64,000 nucleotides of DNA, taken from positions 23,647,501 through 23,711,500 of the forward strand of contig NC_133548.1 in NCBI RefSeq assembly GCF_048773025.1, read 5' to 3'. This stretch comes from Camelus bactrianus (Eukaryota > Chordata > Mammalia > Artiodactyla > Camelidae). The notes beneath the pieces were generated by a model, which made no database searches, was not told the DNA's origin, and saw only the letters and a program-made list of their open reading frames with translations. The position numbers and the translations under genes were made by a program. Shown in pieces: positions 12,440 through 24,594 of the stretch (its first letter is position 1; each line of letters opens with the position of its first letter).

Positions 12440-14700
12440 CATAGAAATAGAATTCCCTATAGTGAGGGACATTTTCAACTTTGCTAGGTAAAGTGGTACC
12501 AATTTAGACAGCTACCCATGGCATATGAGAGAACTATTATTTTCTCTATTTCCTAGCCAGAAACGTAGCATTGTGAAAGTCTTAATTTTTTTCCAACCTA
12601 CTAGTGTGTGGTTTTAATCTGCATTCTCCTGATAATTAATAAGGTTGAACATCTTTTCAAGGGTTATTGGCCATTTGTGTTGCTTCTTCAGTGAAACACC
12701 TATTCACAGCTTCTGACTACTTTTCTATTGGGTCATCTTTTTTCTTGACTTGTGGAAATTCTTTATATATGAGATACTCTGGATACCAATTCTTTGTGGA
12801 TTATATGTATAGCATATATTTTATCTTGCTTTGTGACTGGCCTTTCACTCCATAGTGCCCTTCAGTGAACATATTTTATTTTTAATACACTGAATTAAGT
12901 TTTAAAGAGTTCTACTTTTGTGTCTTATTTAAGAAACCCTCTACTACTCTGAAATTATATGATATTTTGTATTATCTTTAGTTTTTAAGTGCTTAAATAA
13001 GCAATGTTTTTGAACACTCTTATTTTAATAATTTATTGATAAATGTTTTGGGGTTTTCTGGTAGCCAATCATATTGACATATCACATATGACAATCAGAG
13101 ACTAGTAATATTTGTGTTTCTGTCCTTCAACACCGACTATTTAAATTTGTTTTTCCTGACCCACTGACCTTGGGTGAAAATTTCATTAGAAGTGGTGATA
13201 GTGGGCACTGCTGTCTTGTTCTTGATTTTGCCATTGAATAGGATGCTGGCTGTAGGTTCAATAAGCTCTTTTCAGGATAAGGAATTTCCCTTGTAGACTA
13301 AATTTAATAAGATATTTTACATGAATATGTGTTGAATTTTATCAATGCTAATTCTATATCTATTAAAGATATAAGTTCTTTTTTCATCTTTTAATGTGGT
13401 GAGTTACATTAATTGTTTTTCTAATATTAAATCAACTTTGGAGGGAAGTAGGTATAGCTCAAGTGGTAGAGCACATACTTAGAATGCACAAGGTCCTGGG
13501 TTCAATCCCCAGTACCTCCTCTAAAAATTAACAAACCTAATTACCCTCCCCCTGCCAAAATGAAATAATTAAACAATACGATAATTTTAAAAAATCAACT
13601 TTGCATTCCTGGTATGAAGTCACATCATTTTTATACATATGGTTTACTAAGATATTGCATTTACACTGAGTGAAATTAGTTGTACTGCCCTTTCTCATAC
13701 TTAGCTTACCTGGTTTTGGTCATAATGGTCATAGGAGCTTCATAAAATCAATTGATGAGTATTACCTCTTAGCCATTCCTCTAAAAGAGTTTGCCTGAGA
13801 ATTAGAATGATGGGTTCCATGAATAGGGTGATAGAATTTCCTGTAAAACCATCTGTGCGAGATGTTTTATTTAGGGGCAAATATTTAATGCCTGATTTAT
13901 TAACTTTAATGGTCACAGATCTTTAATTTCTTCATAAATTGGTTTTGTTCATTTGCACTTTTTGGTAGTTATCATTTCAGTCCATTTTGTCTGTGATTTC
14001 AACTTTGTCTTATCATCATCAGTGTAGCTTTTGCTGCATTTCAGTTTGGCCCCCTTTTGTCATTTCTAACATTTTTAAGGACTCCTCCCATTTTCTTCAT
14101 CCCTCTTGTCTTTTCTTCTTCTTGGGTGCTATGACGTTTACCACAATGATTTCAGCTATTGAGTCCTTCGTGTTTATCCTGCTTGTGAGTTGTTGAACTC
14201 TCTCAACCTAATTGGTTTATTTCTTAAAATATGAAAAATGTTTAGTTCTTAATATCTTCTGAATATTGCTTTCTCCACATCTTTATGTCCTCTCCTATTG
14301 CAACTCCAATTAGGTATGTTAGCTTTTCCCAGTGTATCACCATCTCAGTTTCCCCTTTCATCCTCCTGTGTCTCAACATTTCTTTCATATTTCACATATC
14401 TTGACATCTACTTGCTACATATTTAGATTATTTCTTCAGATTGATCTTTAAGTCAAATAATCAACTCAATTTCTAGAAGGATTGTGCCTCATTACTTTTT
14501 TTAATTTCTAGAAGTTCTATTTGATTATTATCCAAATCTGCCTGGTCATCATATTCATTCATCATATTTTTAATATTTAATTTTTATTCTGTATCTGTGA
14601 GTCAAATATATTCATTCTTTAGGGGTCTGTTTCTCATTTATTGTGGCTTTTTTTCTCATGCATATTGGAAGTTTTATGTATGTGATATTAAAACATTACC
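12440..14700 (-). mobile_element. Old L1M element, split by a SINE
   Basis: Reverse ORF2-like text is recognisable: gggttattggccatttgtgt, ggaaattctttatatatgag, gtgggcactgctgtcttgtt and tcttttaatgtggtgagtta. Further L1M blocks follow to about 14.7 kb (tctcctattgcaactccaat). The reading frame is fully decayed. A Vic-1 SINE (13441-13591) with target duplications breaks it. Its ends are approximate. Confidence 0.75.
13441..13591 (+). mobile_element. Camelid Vic-1-type tRNA-derived SINE
   Basis: The head reads tagctcaagtggtagagc, a polymerase III A box, and the B box is ggttcaatccc. The body then matches the tRNA-like camelid SINE, with a short A/T-rich tail. A perfect 12-bp target duplication, aaatcaactttg, flanks it at 13429-13440 and 13592-13603. 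It interrupts an old minus-strand L1M and is therefore younger than that element. Confidence 0.93.
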
Positions 14701-15369
14701 TATGGATATTCTTTGTGGTTGGATTTAAATGGCAGTCCCCCAGAGAAGGTTAGTATTTGCTCCTGCCAGTTACTTGAGAGAACTAGCTCAGGAACTACTC
14801 TCGATATTTGGTTTGAAGTATTTTGAACCACGCAGGTAGTATGAATTTGAATCCAAGTTCATACGAGGACTCACATATGGATAGGAGCTCTTGGAGGAAG
14901 CAAGTTTTCCCTCTACTCAGAGCCAAAGCTGAGACAACCTCCTTTCTTGCTAACCTGCTTGCTGGGTGGATCCTGTTTTCTGAGCCATTATTTCACTGAG
15001 GGAACAGCCCTCCTGAGGCCCTAATTTTGCATAGGAATCTCTGTTCTGACTCCCACCTTGAGCATTCGCAAGTCCTGTTCTTGTCTTCATTTGTTACAAG
15101 CTCCATTTGTTACAAGCTGTCAAAAATAAAGAAAACAAAACAATTTAGGTTATAAATTATTGGAGAAGCTGTCAGATGTAGTGCTTCGTTCTCTCTGTGG
15201 GATTGTATTCCAACTTTGGATTTAGCATTTGAGGGGATCTCTTCTTTTCCTGCAAAATCATCTAGGTTGCTTAAAATATTTTTATTTTATCTTTTATCCA
15301 GCTTTTCTGATTTTCCCCTTCCATCCTTTTCTTTTCTTTTTTTCAGAAAGATTTTACACCATCCAGTCC
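14701..15369. other. Unassigned AT-rich sequence
   Basis: May be the outer part of the adjacent L1M. A small direct duplication of gctccatttgttacaagct-type text occurs at 15090-15120. No gene. Confidence 0.4.
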
Positions 15370-15860
15370 TCTATGTTTCTGGGAATAGAAATCCCCATAA
15401 TGTTCTTTACCATCTCTCCCTCCCTGTCCTTCCCATCTGGAAAGCCCTCACTTAGCCTTAAGTTTCTCACTGAGCTGTTATCTCTTCTGGGGAACATTCA
15501 CTGCCCCCCTCTCCCCACTGCCCCCTTCAAAAACAGAATAAATTAGTCCATTGTCTGTGTCCTCAAATACTTGGAACATACTTCTAATAAAGATCTCCCA
15601 CACTTTTCATTATAGTGATTTGCTTACCTGCCTTCTCCTACTGTCCTGCAAGATCCTGGCAGAGCGTTTTAATTATCATTTTATATTCAGTATTGACACA
15701 AAGTAAACACTGGAATGGATATTTATTTGAGTTTGAATAAAGAAATAAATAAAACATCATTATTTACCAAATGAAGCCCTAACTCATTAGCATGTCATTC
15801 AGGTACCTCCACAATCTAACTGCAAGCTACGCTTCCAGCCTTATTACTCAATTAATGCAT
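15370..15860 (+). mobile_element. L2 fragment
   Basis: cttcccatctggaaagccct, cacttagccttaagtttctc and gtccattgtctgtgtcctca, then a second piece with aagccctaactcattagcat and caggtacctccacaatctaa; L2 plus orientation. Confidence 0.6.
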
Positions 15861-15884
15861 TGTTGCTTAATGTATCGGTTACCT

Positions 15885-16200
15885 ATTAATCCATTCATTC
15901 AGACATTTATTCATTATCCAAGTATTTTCTGAGTGCCTATTATGTGCAAGACTTCGTGCCCAGTAGTGGGAATAGCTCTGTGAACAAGACATACGTGATC
16001 TCTATCTTCATGGAGTATGTTAGCAAAGGGGAGAAAATATTAACAAGTAATTATATAACTGCTTAATTACACTGTGATAAGTGTTATGAAGCAGAGACAG
16101 AAGCCCTATGAGATACTCAGTAAAATGTTGTCATGTGCATGGGGGAAGAGCATCCCAGGTAAATGGAAGAGCTTATAAGAAGTCTCCGAGAAAAGAAAGC
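15885..16200 (-). mobile_element. L2 fragment
   Basis: ctgagtgcctattatgtgca, gctctgtgaacaagacatac, tctatcttcatggagtatgt, tgataagtgttatgaagcag and gaagagcatcccaggtaaat in reverse L2 order. Confidence 0.75.
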
Positions 16201-16309
16201 ATGGTGGATTTACCCACTCCTTCCCTCGTTCACTCTGCAACAACAGCAAAGGACCAATCACTGTTTCCTGAACAGTGCCACGATCATGCCTGGGCTCAGC
16301 TTGTTCCCT

Positions 16310-16540
16310 CCATCTGATCTGCCCTTATCACTCGCCTATTCCTCTCCACCTCTGTCTGTCAGAGTATCAGGATCCCACTCCTTTCCCAAAGTCCATGCAG
16401 TCTCCCTTGGTCTGGAAATGATTTTACTGCTCTTTATTCCCACTTGGTATCTCCATTATGATGTTTATATTAGAATTCAGTTGTCCATATATGCAAACTA
16501 CATGAGGGCAAGAAAGGTGTTTCATTCACCTTGATAGGTC
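16310..16540 (+). mobile_element. Possible L2 fragment
   Basis: Pyrimidine-rich text ending aactacatgagggcaagaaa resembles an L2 3' end. Weak. Confidence 0.4.
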
Positions 16541-17839
16541 TGTGCTTTGTAAAATCTCAGCCTGGCCACAGTTTACTTCTATGGCAAGGTTGCAACCAGA
16601 TTGTGCCAGACCCGAAACCGCAATAACGTCAGAAAAGAACTTCAAACTGGTTTACCAAGAGAAGAGCTTTTGAAAAATCAACCATGCCAAACCACAAGTT
16701 CACAGGGTTTTGGACAGGTAGCCAAGACCAGGACCTTTTCAAGTTTCCTTAGCACTATTAACCCACTGATCTGGCATGAAATAAAGATCCCTAAACTATC
16801 TAACTTGATTTGATCGTGTTGGATAACACCAACTATCCAGCTCTGCAGGCAAGGAGTCAGTGTTGTGTGATTAACCTCTTCTCTGCTCCTTCCATAAGGA
16901 GTGGATTCTAAGCACTGTCTGCCCCAAACCATGCTGGATTGGAAGACAAAGTGTCTTGAGTGGGAGGACACTCAGGTGGACTCAAAGCAAGAGTTAAAAT
17001 GAAGACCAACGTACCATATTTTTAAATATTTAAAATTCATAAATTACATTCATACACAGTTAAAATATGTTCTATCCTCCTACCCTGACAAATAAACCCT
17101 GAGAACCACACAGAAGACTAGGCTCCAGTTTGGAATTCTCCAGCACTTTGCAACATGGTGCTCAGGAAATACCAGACCCTGCCATTCTCCAGGAACCCTC
17201 CTTCTTCTCTTCCCATCCCTGACTCCATTCTGCAACTGGAGTGTCCTGAATGCACGTATATGTATAACTTAGCCTACACATTCAAGCTCCACCATACCTC
17301 CCACAAATTGGTGCCTATTGGCTAACTCTCCCAGAATGGTCTAGAACAGTCCATCCCAGAGAAGAAGCCTATGCAAGCTCCAGAAACAAGTTCAAGACCA
17401 TTTGAACAGGGAATTATTGGGTACAGAAGTATGGTCTTCAAGGAAGGATATGGACTTCAGGTGAGCCTCTTCCTTTGGTCCCATGGACCAGGTGTCATAG
17501 CCAGAGAAGGGCCAGACTGGAGTCTTCAAAGAGTGGGGACTGGGTCAGGAGCCCCTTTTGCTTGCATCTAAGGGCAGTACCACGGAAAGAGACTGTGGTC
17601 CAGGTCCTAAAAGTGGTAACAAAGAGGAAGGCAGCTTCCAACACTTCAAGGTAGTAAAGCTGTAACAAGTATATTTTAAAATATCTTCCACATTTACACT
17701 TACACCTCAGATGATCTCATCCGGTTTTATGAATTTCAGTATCATCTCCAGACAAACCAAAGCTGAGAAAATTGATTGCCATCACACCTGCACTATAAGA
17801 ATTGATACAGAAAATTCATCAAGTGGAAGGATGTTGAAA
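16541..17839. other. Unassigned intergenic sequence
   Basis: Unique-looking, moderate GC. No gene or named repeat recognised; an old decayed element cannot be excluded. Confidence 0.4.
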
Positions 17840-19680
17840 CTAGAAGAAAACTAGGAGTTAAGGAATGAAGAGAACTGGAAAATAAAAATAAAAACAAGAG
17901 GTATAAATAGTAAAACAGTATCAGCAATAAAATTAAATCCTAAAAAAATATTCAACTAAACCAAAATAAGCCAAGAAAAGAGACAACAGAAAAAGAGGAA
18001 CGAAGAACACATGGTATAAATATAAAACAAGATAATAGACTTAAACATATCAAATTGATAATGACATTAAATGCAAGTGGTCTAACCACTTGATTTAAAA
18101 GGCAGAGATTTTCAAAACAGAAAAGAAGGTAAGATGCGACTATATTATGTCTAAAGAAACCCAGTTTAAATAAAAAGACAGAGATGAATTAAAAGTAAAA
18201 GGACAGAAAATTGTACATCATAATACACTAAGCAAAAGATACCTGGAATGGTGATATTTTTTATCAAGCAAAGCATAATTTACAATAAGGAATATTACCA
18301 GGCATAAAGAGGGAGATTTTAGAAACAGGATCAATCCATTAGAAGGATATAATAATCCTAAATTTGATGTATGCACCCAATAATTGTGTTTCAAATGCAG
18401 TACACAACACCAGCATTTGAAATAAATTTTTTAAAAGAAAGAAATAGAAAAATCTACAATTATGGATAGAAGCACTGGCATTACTCTCACAATAAGAGAG
18501 AACAGAATTTGTTAAATCTGTAAAGATATAGAAGACCTGAATAATGCTATCAAACAAACTTATAAGAATACTGTCCAAAGCAACAGAATACACTTTCTTC
18601 TCTAATGTTCATGAAATATTCACTGAGAGAGAGACCATATTCCCAGACAGAAACCTGTCTCAATTATTCAAAAGCACTGAAGTCATACAGAGGTTGTATT
18701 TTGAACAAAATGGAATTAAATTGGAAATCATAACAAAGATATATGGATAAAGATATATGGAGAAGCTATATGGATAAAGTTTGGAGATTAAACAACATTT
18801 GGAAATTTAAAACTGTATTTCTAAATAATTCATGGGTCAAACATGACATTGTAAAGGAAATTAGAAAATATTTAACAGAATAAAAATGACAACACTATAT
18901 ATTAAGCCTTTTAGGATACAGTTAAAGTAGTCCTTAAAATGAAATGTATGTTATTAAACACTTACATAAAAAGGAGAAAAGCTCAAAACCATTTATCTAA
19001 GCTTCCACATTAAGAAGCTAGACAGTAAGAGTAAATTAAACCTATAGTAACAAGAAGGAAGGAAATAATGAAGATAAGATAGAAACCAATAAAACAGAAA
19101 ATAAACAATTGAGAAAATCACTAAACCAAAAGCTGCATCTTTGAAAAGATTAATAAAGTTGACAAACTGGGACTGATCAAGACAAAAGAGAAAAGGTATA
19201 GATTATCAATGTCATGAATGTAAGACGGACATCACTGTAAGCCCTACAGACGTTAAAATTACAAGAAGTACATATAATAACCAGCCTATAATAATACATT
19301 TTAAAACTTAGATTAAAATTTTTTAATTACCAAAACCACCTCAAGAAGAAGTTTTAAAATCTTCACAGTCCTGTATCTACTGAAGAAATTTAACTTATAG
19401 TTTAAAATGCACCCACAAAGAAAATCCAGGCCTAGATGGCTTCATTTAAGAAAGAAAATATCAATCAGAAAACAGAGGAGGAGAAATGATTTCCCAGTTC
19501 ATTTTACAAGGCTAGCATTACCGTGATTCCAAAAACAAGCATTTCCAAAAGGAAAAGAAAGCAAAAGCAACAGATAAATATTTCTCATGAGCAAAGATGC
19601 AAAAATTCTCAACAAAATTCTAACAGATTAAATTATAGTGTATTATTACCATACAATTATTAGTGTATTATGACTATACA
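17840..19680 (+). mobile_element. Old L1M, 5' part of ORF2 (decayed)
   Basis: Contains gacattaaatgcaagtggtc, gtctaaagaaacccagttta, aaatccaggcctagatggct (the remnant of the RT-region NPGPDGF motif) and agatgcaaaaattctcaaca. All frames are broken. It is the first of several plus-strand L1M pieces spread over 8 kb. Confidence 0.75.
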
Positions 19681-20149
19681 TGATTTATTCCAGAAAAAAT
19701 GATGTTGCAGAAAATGCATCTATTGACATAGAAATACATTTGCAATGAAATTGAGGAGGGGTGAAATATCAGGACACAGAGTATCTCTTTGGGGGGAAAA
19801 TGTATCAATGTGTACAAATAGAGAAGGATCCCAGTGACTTCTGTAAATTTGATGGAACCATCTGATCCAAAACTAGAACCACGACTTTTTAGGTAAAAAT
19901 AAACAATTGGAAAGATATTGTTGAGGTCAACAACAAGATATACTAGAAACACAGCAAATGTGAAGTTATGAGAGTGGTTAAAGCCAAAGATGCCCTGGGC
20001 TCTGGGTCCTGAAGCACATGGTAACAGCTGAGAGTCTGCTGTGAGGTCAGGAGAGCAAAACAGTTCCATCTAAGACAGGACTGCCAGTATCACTGCCCAA
20101 CAAGGAACTTCTCTGTCTCTCCCCACCATAGAAGGAGGCTGAACTCACG
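19681..20149. other. Unassigned sequence between L1M pieces
   Basis: GC-richer text at 19980-20140 differs from the flanking L1M and may be an L1M 5'UTR or an older insertion. No gene. Confidence 0.4.
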
Positions 20150-21005
20150 CAAAACAGCACAGAGAGATAAAGATTTGAAAAATTAAGAAAGCAGCTAAGA
20201 GACATGAAGGATGGCTTTTGTCAAGCCTCCAAAGATTGTCCAATAGGAATTCTAAAAGGAGACAAAAGGAGGTGATGATAGAGAAGCAATATTTGAAAAA
20301 ATAGTAGCTAAGAATTTTCCATAATTGGAGAAGAACCTGAATCCTCACATTTAAAATGCAGTTTTGTGGGAAGGGATAAATCTGGGAGTTTGAGCTTTGC
20401 AAATGTTAACCACTATATATAAAAATATATTTTAAAAAATTTCTTCTCTATAGCATAAGGAACTATATCCATCTTGTAATAACCTTTAATGAAAAAGAAT
20501 ATGGAAGTGAATATATGTATATATATGCATAACTGGGACATTATACTGCACACCAGACATTGACACATTGTACCTGACTATACTTCAATTAAAAATTGCA
20601 GTTTGAATATCAAGCAGGATAAATGAAGAGAAATCTACTCTTAGGCAAAATGTGATAAAATTTCATAATATTAAAAGTAACTGAAAATACTAAAAGCTAC
20701 TGGAAAAAAAAAAACAGCCTATAGCAATCTTAGCAATATTGATTTCCAGAAGCAAAAGAGTAATTTCTTCAAACTAACAAGGAACTATAACCATCAGTTT
20801 AAAATTATATAACCAGTTAAGCAATTATTTAAGAGTGAAGGCAAAATTAAGGCATTTTTAGACCTGAAAGTGCCAAGAGAAACCACCTCAGGGGCTCTGA
20901 GAACTATTAAAGGATACGTTTCAGTAAGAAGAAAAGTAAACCCATTTAAAGAAGACATGAGAGCAGCAATGAACTCAAAACTGTGTAAAATATACCAATA
21001 CATTT
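20150..21005 (+). mobile_element. Old L1M 5'-region piece, interrupted by a younger L1 tail
   Basis: gcagctaagagacatgaagg, tgtccaataggaattctaaa, gctaagaattttccataatt, tcaagcaggataaatgaaga and agagtgaaggcaaaattaag match L1M internal text. The younger insert at 20366-20597 separates the two halves. Confidence 0.65.
20366..20597 (+). mobile_element. 5'-truncated young L1 3' end
   Basis: The block gggataaatctgggagtttg, ggaactatatccatcttgta, acctgactatacttcaatta is the cetartiodactyl L1 3' terminus. An 8-bp duplication, tgcagttt, flanks it at 20358-20365 and 20598-20605. It sits inside an older L1M. Confidence 0.75.
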
Positions 21006-21449
21006 AATTAACTCATAACTTTTATTTTAAAATGATATTTTGCTTATTTTAGAAGGTAAAAATAAAACTTTCAGACAACACAAAATGAGGCATATGCAGT
21101 GGATAAACTTAAGATGTGCTAAGTTTTGAGTCGTGTATAGAAAAAATGGATGTACATAATGTGTTAACTAACTTGAACTTTGTTAGAAAAAAATGTATGG
21201 TTGCATCTGTGTGGCATGTTATAATTCTATTCAACACGTTTCCTGCTTCTTGTGAGGTTGCCATTCCTTTGGAATAATAATACGTCTCTGAATTATTGAC
21301 ATTAGGCTTGGTCATTTGACTTCCTTGGCTATTGAAATGTATTTAGGAATGTGTTACCTCTAAGTGAAAGCTTTCAGAGCCAGTGTGTACTCCATGACCT
21401 TTTCCCCTCTGCTTTCAAGCTTGGATTGCCAGATACATTGTAGGATATC

Positions 21450-21569
21450 CAGTTAAGTTTGAATTTTCAGATGAACAACAAACATACTTTAGTGAATGCC
21501 CCATGCAATATTCATGACATACTTACATTAAAAAATGATGCATTTTTATCTGAAATTCAAATTTAAGTG
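21450..21569. repeat. Imperfect inverted repeat (possible foldback element)
   Basis: The arm at 21450-21472 (starting cagttaagtttgaatttt) pairs with 21548-21569 (atctgaaattcaaatttaag) with few mismatches. About 75 bp lie between. I recall similar palindromic interspersed sequences in mammals but cannot name the family. Confidence 0.6.
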
Positions 21570-21589
21570 ACATAAATACCTTTCACAAA

Positions 21590-22915
21590 ACTTAGCTCAA
21601 GATGTCTCACAGACCTAGATGTAAAACCATGAAACGCCTGGAGGATAACACAAGAGAAGACCTAGACTACCTTGGTTATGGCAATGATTTTTTAGGCACA
21701 ATATCAAAGGCATGATTTGTGAAAGGAATCATTGATAAGCTGGACTTCATTAAAATTAAAAACTGCTCTTCCGAAAACCAGTGTCAAGAGAATAAATAAG
21801 ACAAGCCACACACTGGGAGAAAATACTGACAAAGACACCCCTGATAAAGGACTGCTATCCAAAATACACGAAGAACTCTTAGACCTCAGTATTAAGAAAA
21901 CAAATAACCTGATTTTAAAGTGGACCAGGCATTATCAAACATCTCACCAAAGGAGATGTACAAATGGTGTGAAAAGATGCTTTACGTCATATGTCATTAG
22001 GGAAATGCAAATTAAGGTAACAATAAATACCACCACACACCTGTTGGAATGGCCAAAATCTAGAACATTTGACAACACCAAATGCTGGGGAGGCTGTGGA
22101 GCAATAGAAACTTCCATTCATTGCTGGTGGGAATGCAAAATGGTACAGCCACTTTGGAAGATAATTTAGTGATCTCTCACCAAACTAAACATACTCTCAG
22201 CATCTGCTCCAGCAATCACGCAACTTGATGTTCACTCAAAGGATCTGAAAACTTATATCCACACAAAAACATACACAGGGATGTTTATAGCAGTTTATTC
22301 ACAGTTCCCAAAACTTGGAAGCAACCAGAATGTCTTTCAGTAGGTTAATGGACAACTAAGCTGTGGTGTATCCAGAGAATGGAGTATCATTCAGAACTAA
22401 AAAGAAATGAGCTACCAAGCCACGAAAAGGCATGGAAAAACTTTAAATGCATATTACTAAGTGAAAGAAGCCAACTGAAAAAGCAACATCGTGTATGATT
22501 CCAGCTATATGACACTATGGAAAAGGCAAAACTGTGGATGCAGTAAAAAAAATCAGGAGTTGGCCAAGATTGGGTGAGGGAGACGGATGAATAGGAGGAA
22601 CATAAGAGATTTTTTAAGGCAGTAAAAATACTCTGTATGATTTTATCATGAATATACATTACTATACACTTGTCCAAACCCACAGAATGTACAACACCAA
22701 AGGCACAATAAACCCTAACATAAACCATGGACTTGAGTGAATATGATGTGTCAGGTTAGGCTCATCAGGCGTAAGAAATGTACCACTCTGGTAGGGGTTG
22801 TGGATATTGGGGGAGGCTGTATATGTGTGGGAACAGGGAGTATATAGGAAATCTCTGTACCATCCTCTCAATTTTGCTGTGAACCTAAAACTTTCTAAAA
22901 ATATATTTTTTAAAG
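21590..22915 (+). mobile_element. Old L1M, ORF2 C-terminus and 3'UTR
   Basis: A frame at 21732-22169 still encodes the L1 ORF2 C-terminal signature, with IREMQIKVTINTT and CWGGCGAIETSIHCWWECKM. Cysteine-rich CWGGCG and HCWWEC are the L1 ORF2 3' hallmark. Non-coding 3' sequence continues to about 22.9 kb. It lacks the 5' portion and is not functional. Confidence 0.85.
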
Positions 22916-22959
22916 CAAACCATGTACTAAGTATAGATAGTTGCAAAGCATATAGCTAA

Positions 22960-23760
22960 AAATGGTTCATATCCAGAGAAGATTTTAAATGCTTACAAAT
23001 CAATAAGAAAAATAATCCATGCGATGAAATATGTGCCAAGTAAATGAACAGGTAATTTACAGAAAAGAAAATCTGAGAGACAATACATATATGAAAATAT
23101 GCTCAACACCATTAACTTCTGTGGAATGTAAATTATAACCATAATAAGATACAGTTTCACATCCTTTGCATTCATGAATATTGAAAAGTATGACCCTGCC
23201 AAGTGTTGGTGAGGACAAGGAACAAGGGTAAGACTCACACCTGCTGGCGGGAGGTTAAATTGATCTCACTGCCTTAGAAAACATTCATCATCTAGGAACA
23301 CAGAAGATGCTCATACTCTCCAGTACAACATTCTAGAGAAGTTTTAACACCTGGGTACAATAAAACATGTGTAAGAATGTTTATTGTAGCTTTTTCATTG
23401 GAGCAAAAACTTGGAAATGGTTTAAATATCTATCAGTAAGAGAATGGATAAATTGTGATACTTTCAGATAATGGAATAGTATTCAGCACTTAAAATGAAG
23501 CTGAGAGAGTAGCATATATCAATATTGATAAAACATCAATGACAGAATGATACAGACAGCCTAAGGACACTTATATAAGCTTAGGAATGCATACATAGAT
23601 AGCAAAAGTGTAAAATTCAGCATGGAAATTAAGGAGAGTAGCTATTTCTCTGAAGAGAGGGAAGCTAAGAGGACTCGGGTAGGTACCCAGGGGACTCTAA
23701 TTGTAACTCTCATTGTAATCCTTTATTTCTGAAAAAGAAAAAAAACTATACGTTTCTTTA
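22960..23760 (+). mobile_element. Old L1M 3' piece
   Basis: gccaagtgttggtgaggaca, tagctttttcattggagcaa, tctatcagtaagagaatgga and gtattcagcacttaaaatga follow the L1M 3' end, ending near gtaatcctttatttctgaaa. Confidence 0.75.
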
Positions 23761-23872
23761 TGTTTGAGATATTTCACAGTTATCTAAAAATCCAGGAAGA
23801 AAAGTAAAATCAAGCTTTTAACAGTGATCATCTCTGAGTGTATGCATTTGTTTTGTTGTTGTTTTAGGATTT

Positions 23873-23992
23873 CTTTTTTTTTTTTTTTTTTCATTTTTCA
23901 TTCACTGTTTTTTACTGAAGAATAGTCAGTTTACAATGTGTCAATTTCTGGTGTACAGCATAATGTTTCAGTCTGTTGTGGTTCAGAAAGGG
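23873..23992 (-). mobile_element. Short L1 3' end
   Basis: A poly-T run, then agtcagtttacaatgtgtca, atttctggtgtacagcataa, tgtttcagtctgttgtggtt; reverse of the young L1 terminus, strongly 5'-truncated. Confidence 0.8.
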
Positions 23993-24053
23993 CAATTCTT
24001 TTTTTTTCCTGAATATGAAATAATGAGGCTTTTTTCCCACCTGAGTATTTTGG

Positions 24054-24076
24054 GTGTGAGTGTGTGTGTGTGTGTG
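24054..24076 (+). repeat. (TG)n microsatellite
   Basis: About ten TG units, shortly after the truncated L1 tail. Confidence 0.85.
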
Positions 24077-24179
24077 ATATAGCACATATTTCTTTAGTAA
24101 TAACAATGACAGTTAAACAATTGGAGAAATTTTTTTCCCCATCAGTTATCTAGAACTAAGTGGAAAAGTGATTATTCTG

Positions 24180-24594
24180 GACAATGACAATGCAGATGAT
24201 AATCTCACAGAGGTCTTGGCATGTGTGGCATGACCTCACCCGCGGTGGTTTCCAGGTTTTGAATGGGAACCAGTTTCTGGCTATTTCACCACCTCAGGAG
24301 AAGTGAGAGGTGTTACTCCGGGGGCACCCAGTCAGCACCATATCTACCTGAGAGGCCCTGCCCAGCCACACAATCATTTCTGAAGCTAATGAGATCAGCA
24401 GCTTTTCACGAAACCATGAGTCATCCCTACTGGGGAGGATTTCCAGGAGCCTGAGGAGTGCCTTGAAGTGCCAGCTTCACCAGATGTGCTGGCATCACCA
24501 ACTCTTCCCCGAATGTCCAGCGTCACATCCGGCCTATTGCCCACGGTCACGAGGTCACCAACAGCCAAAAAAACCTCTCAGGCTTCAGATAAAG
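24180..24594. other. GC-richer non-repeat island inside L1 desert
   Basis: About 400 bp with no repeat that I recognise, between L1 pieces on both sides. It contains the AP-1 consensus TGAGTCA at 24417-24423. Short plus-strand frames (24263-24454, 24463-24663) are not similar to known proteins and the second runs into L1. Regulatory role is only a possibility. Confidence 0.3.

Noticed and set aside
21732-22169. Possible novel cysteine-rich protein
   Set aside because: The CWGGCG and HCWWEC motifs identify it as an L1 ORF2 C-terminal remnant.
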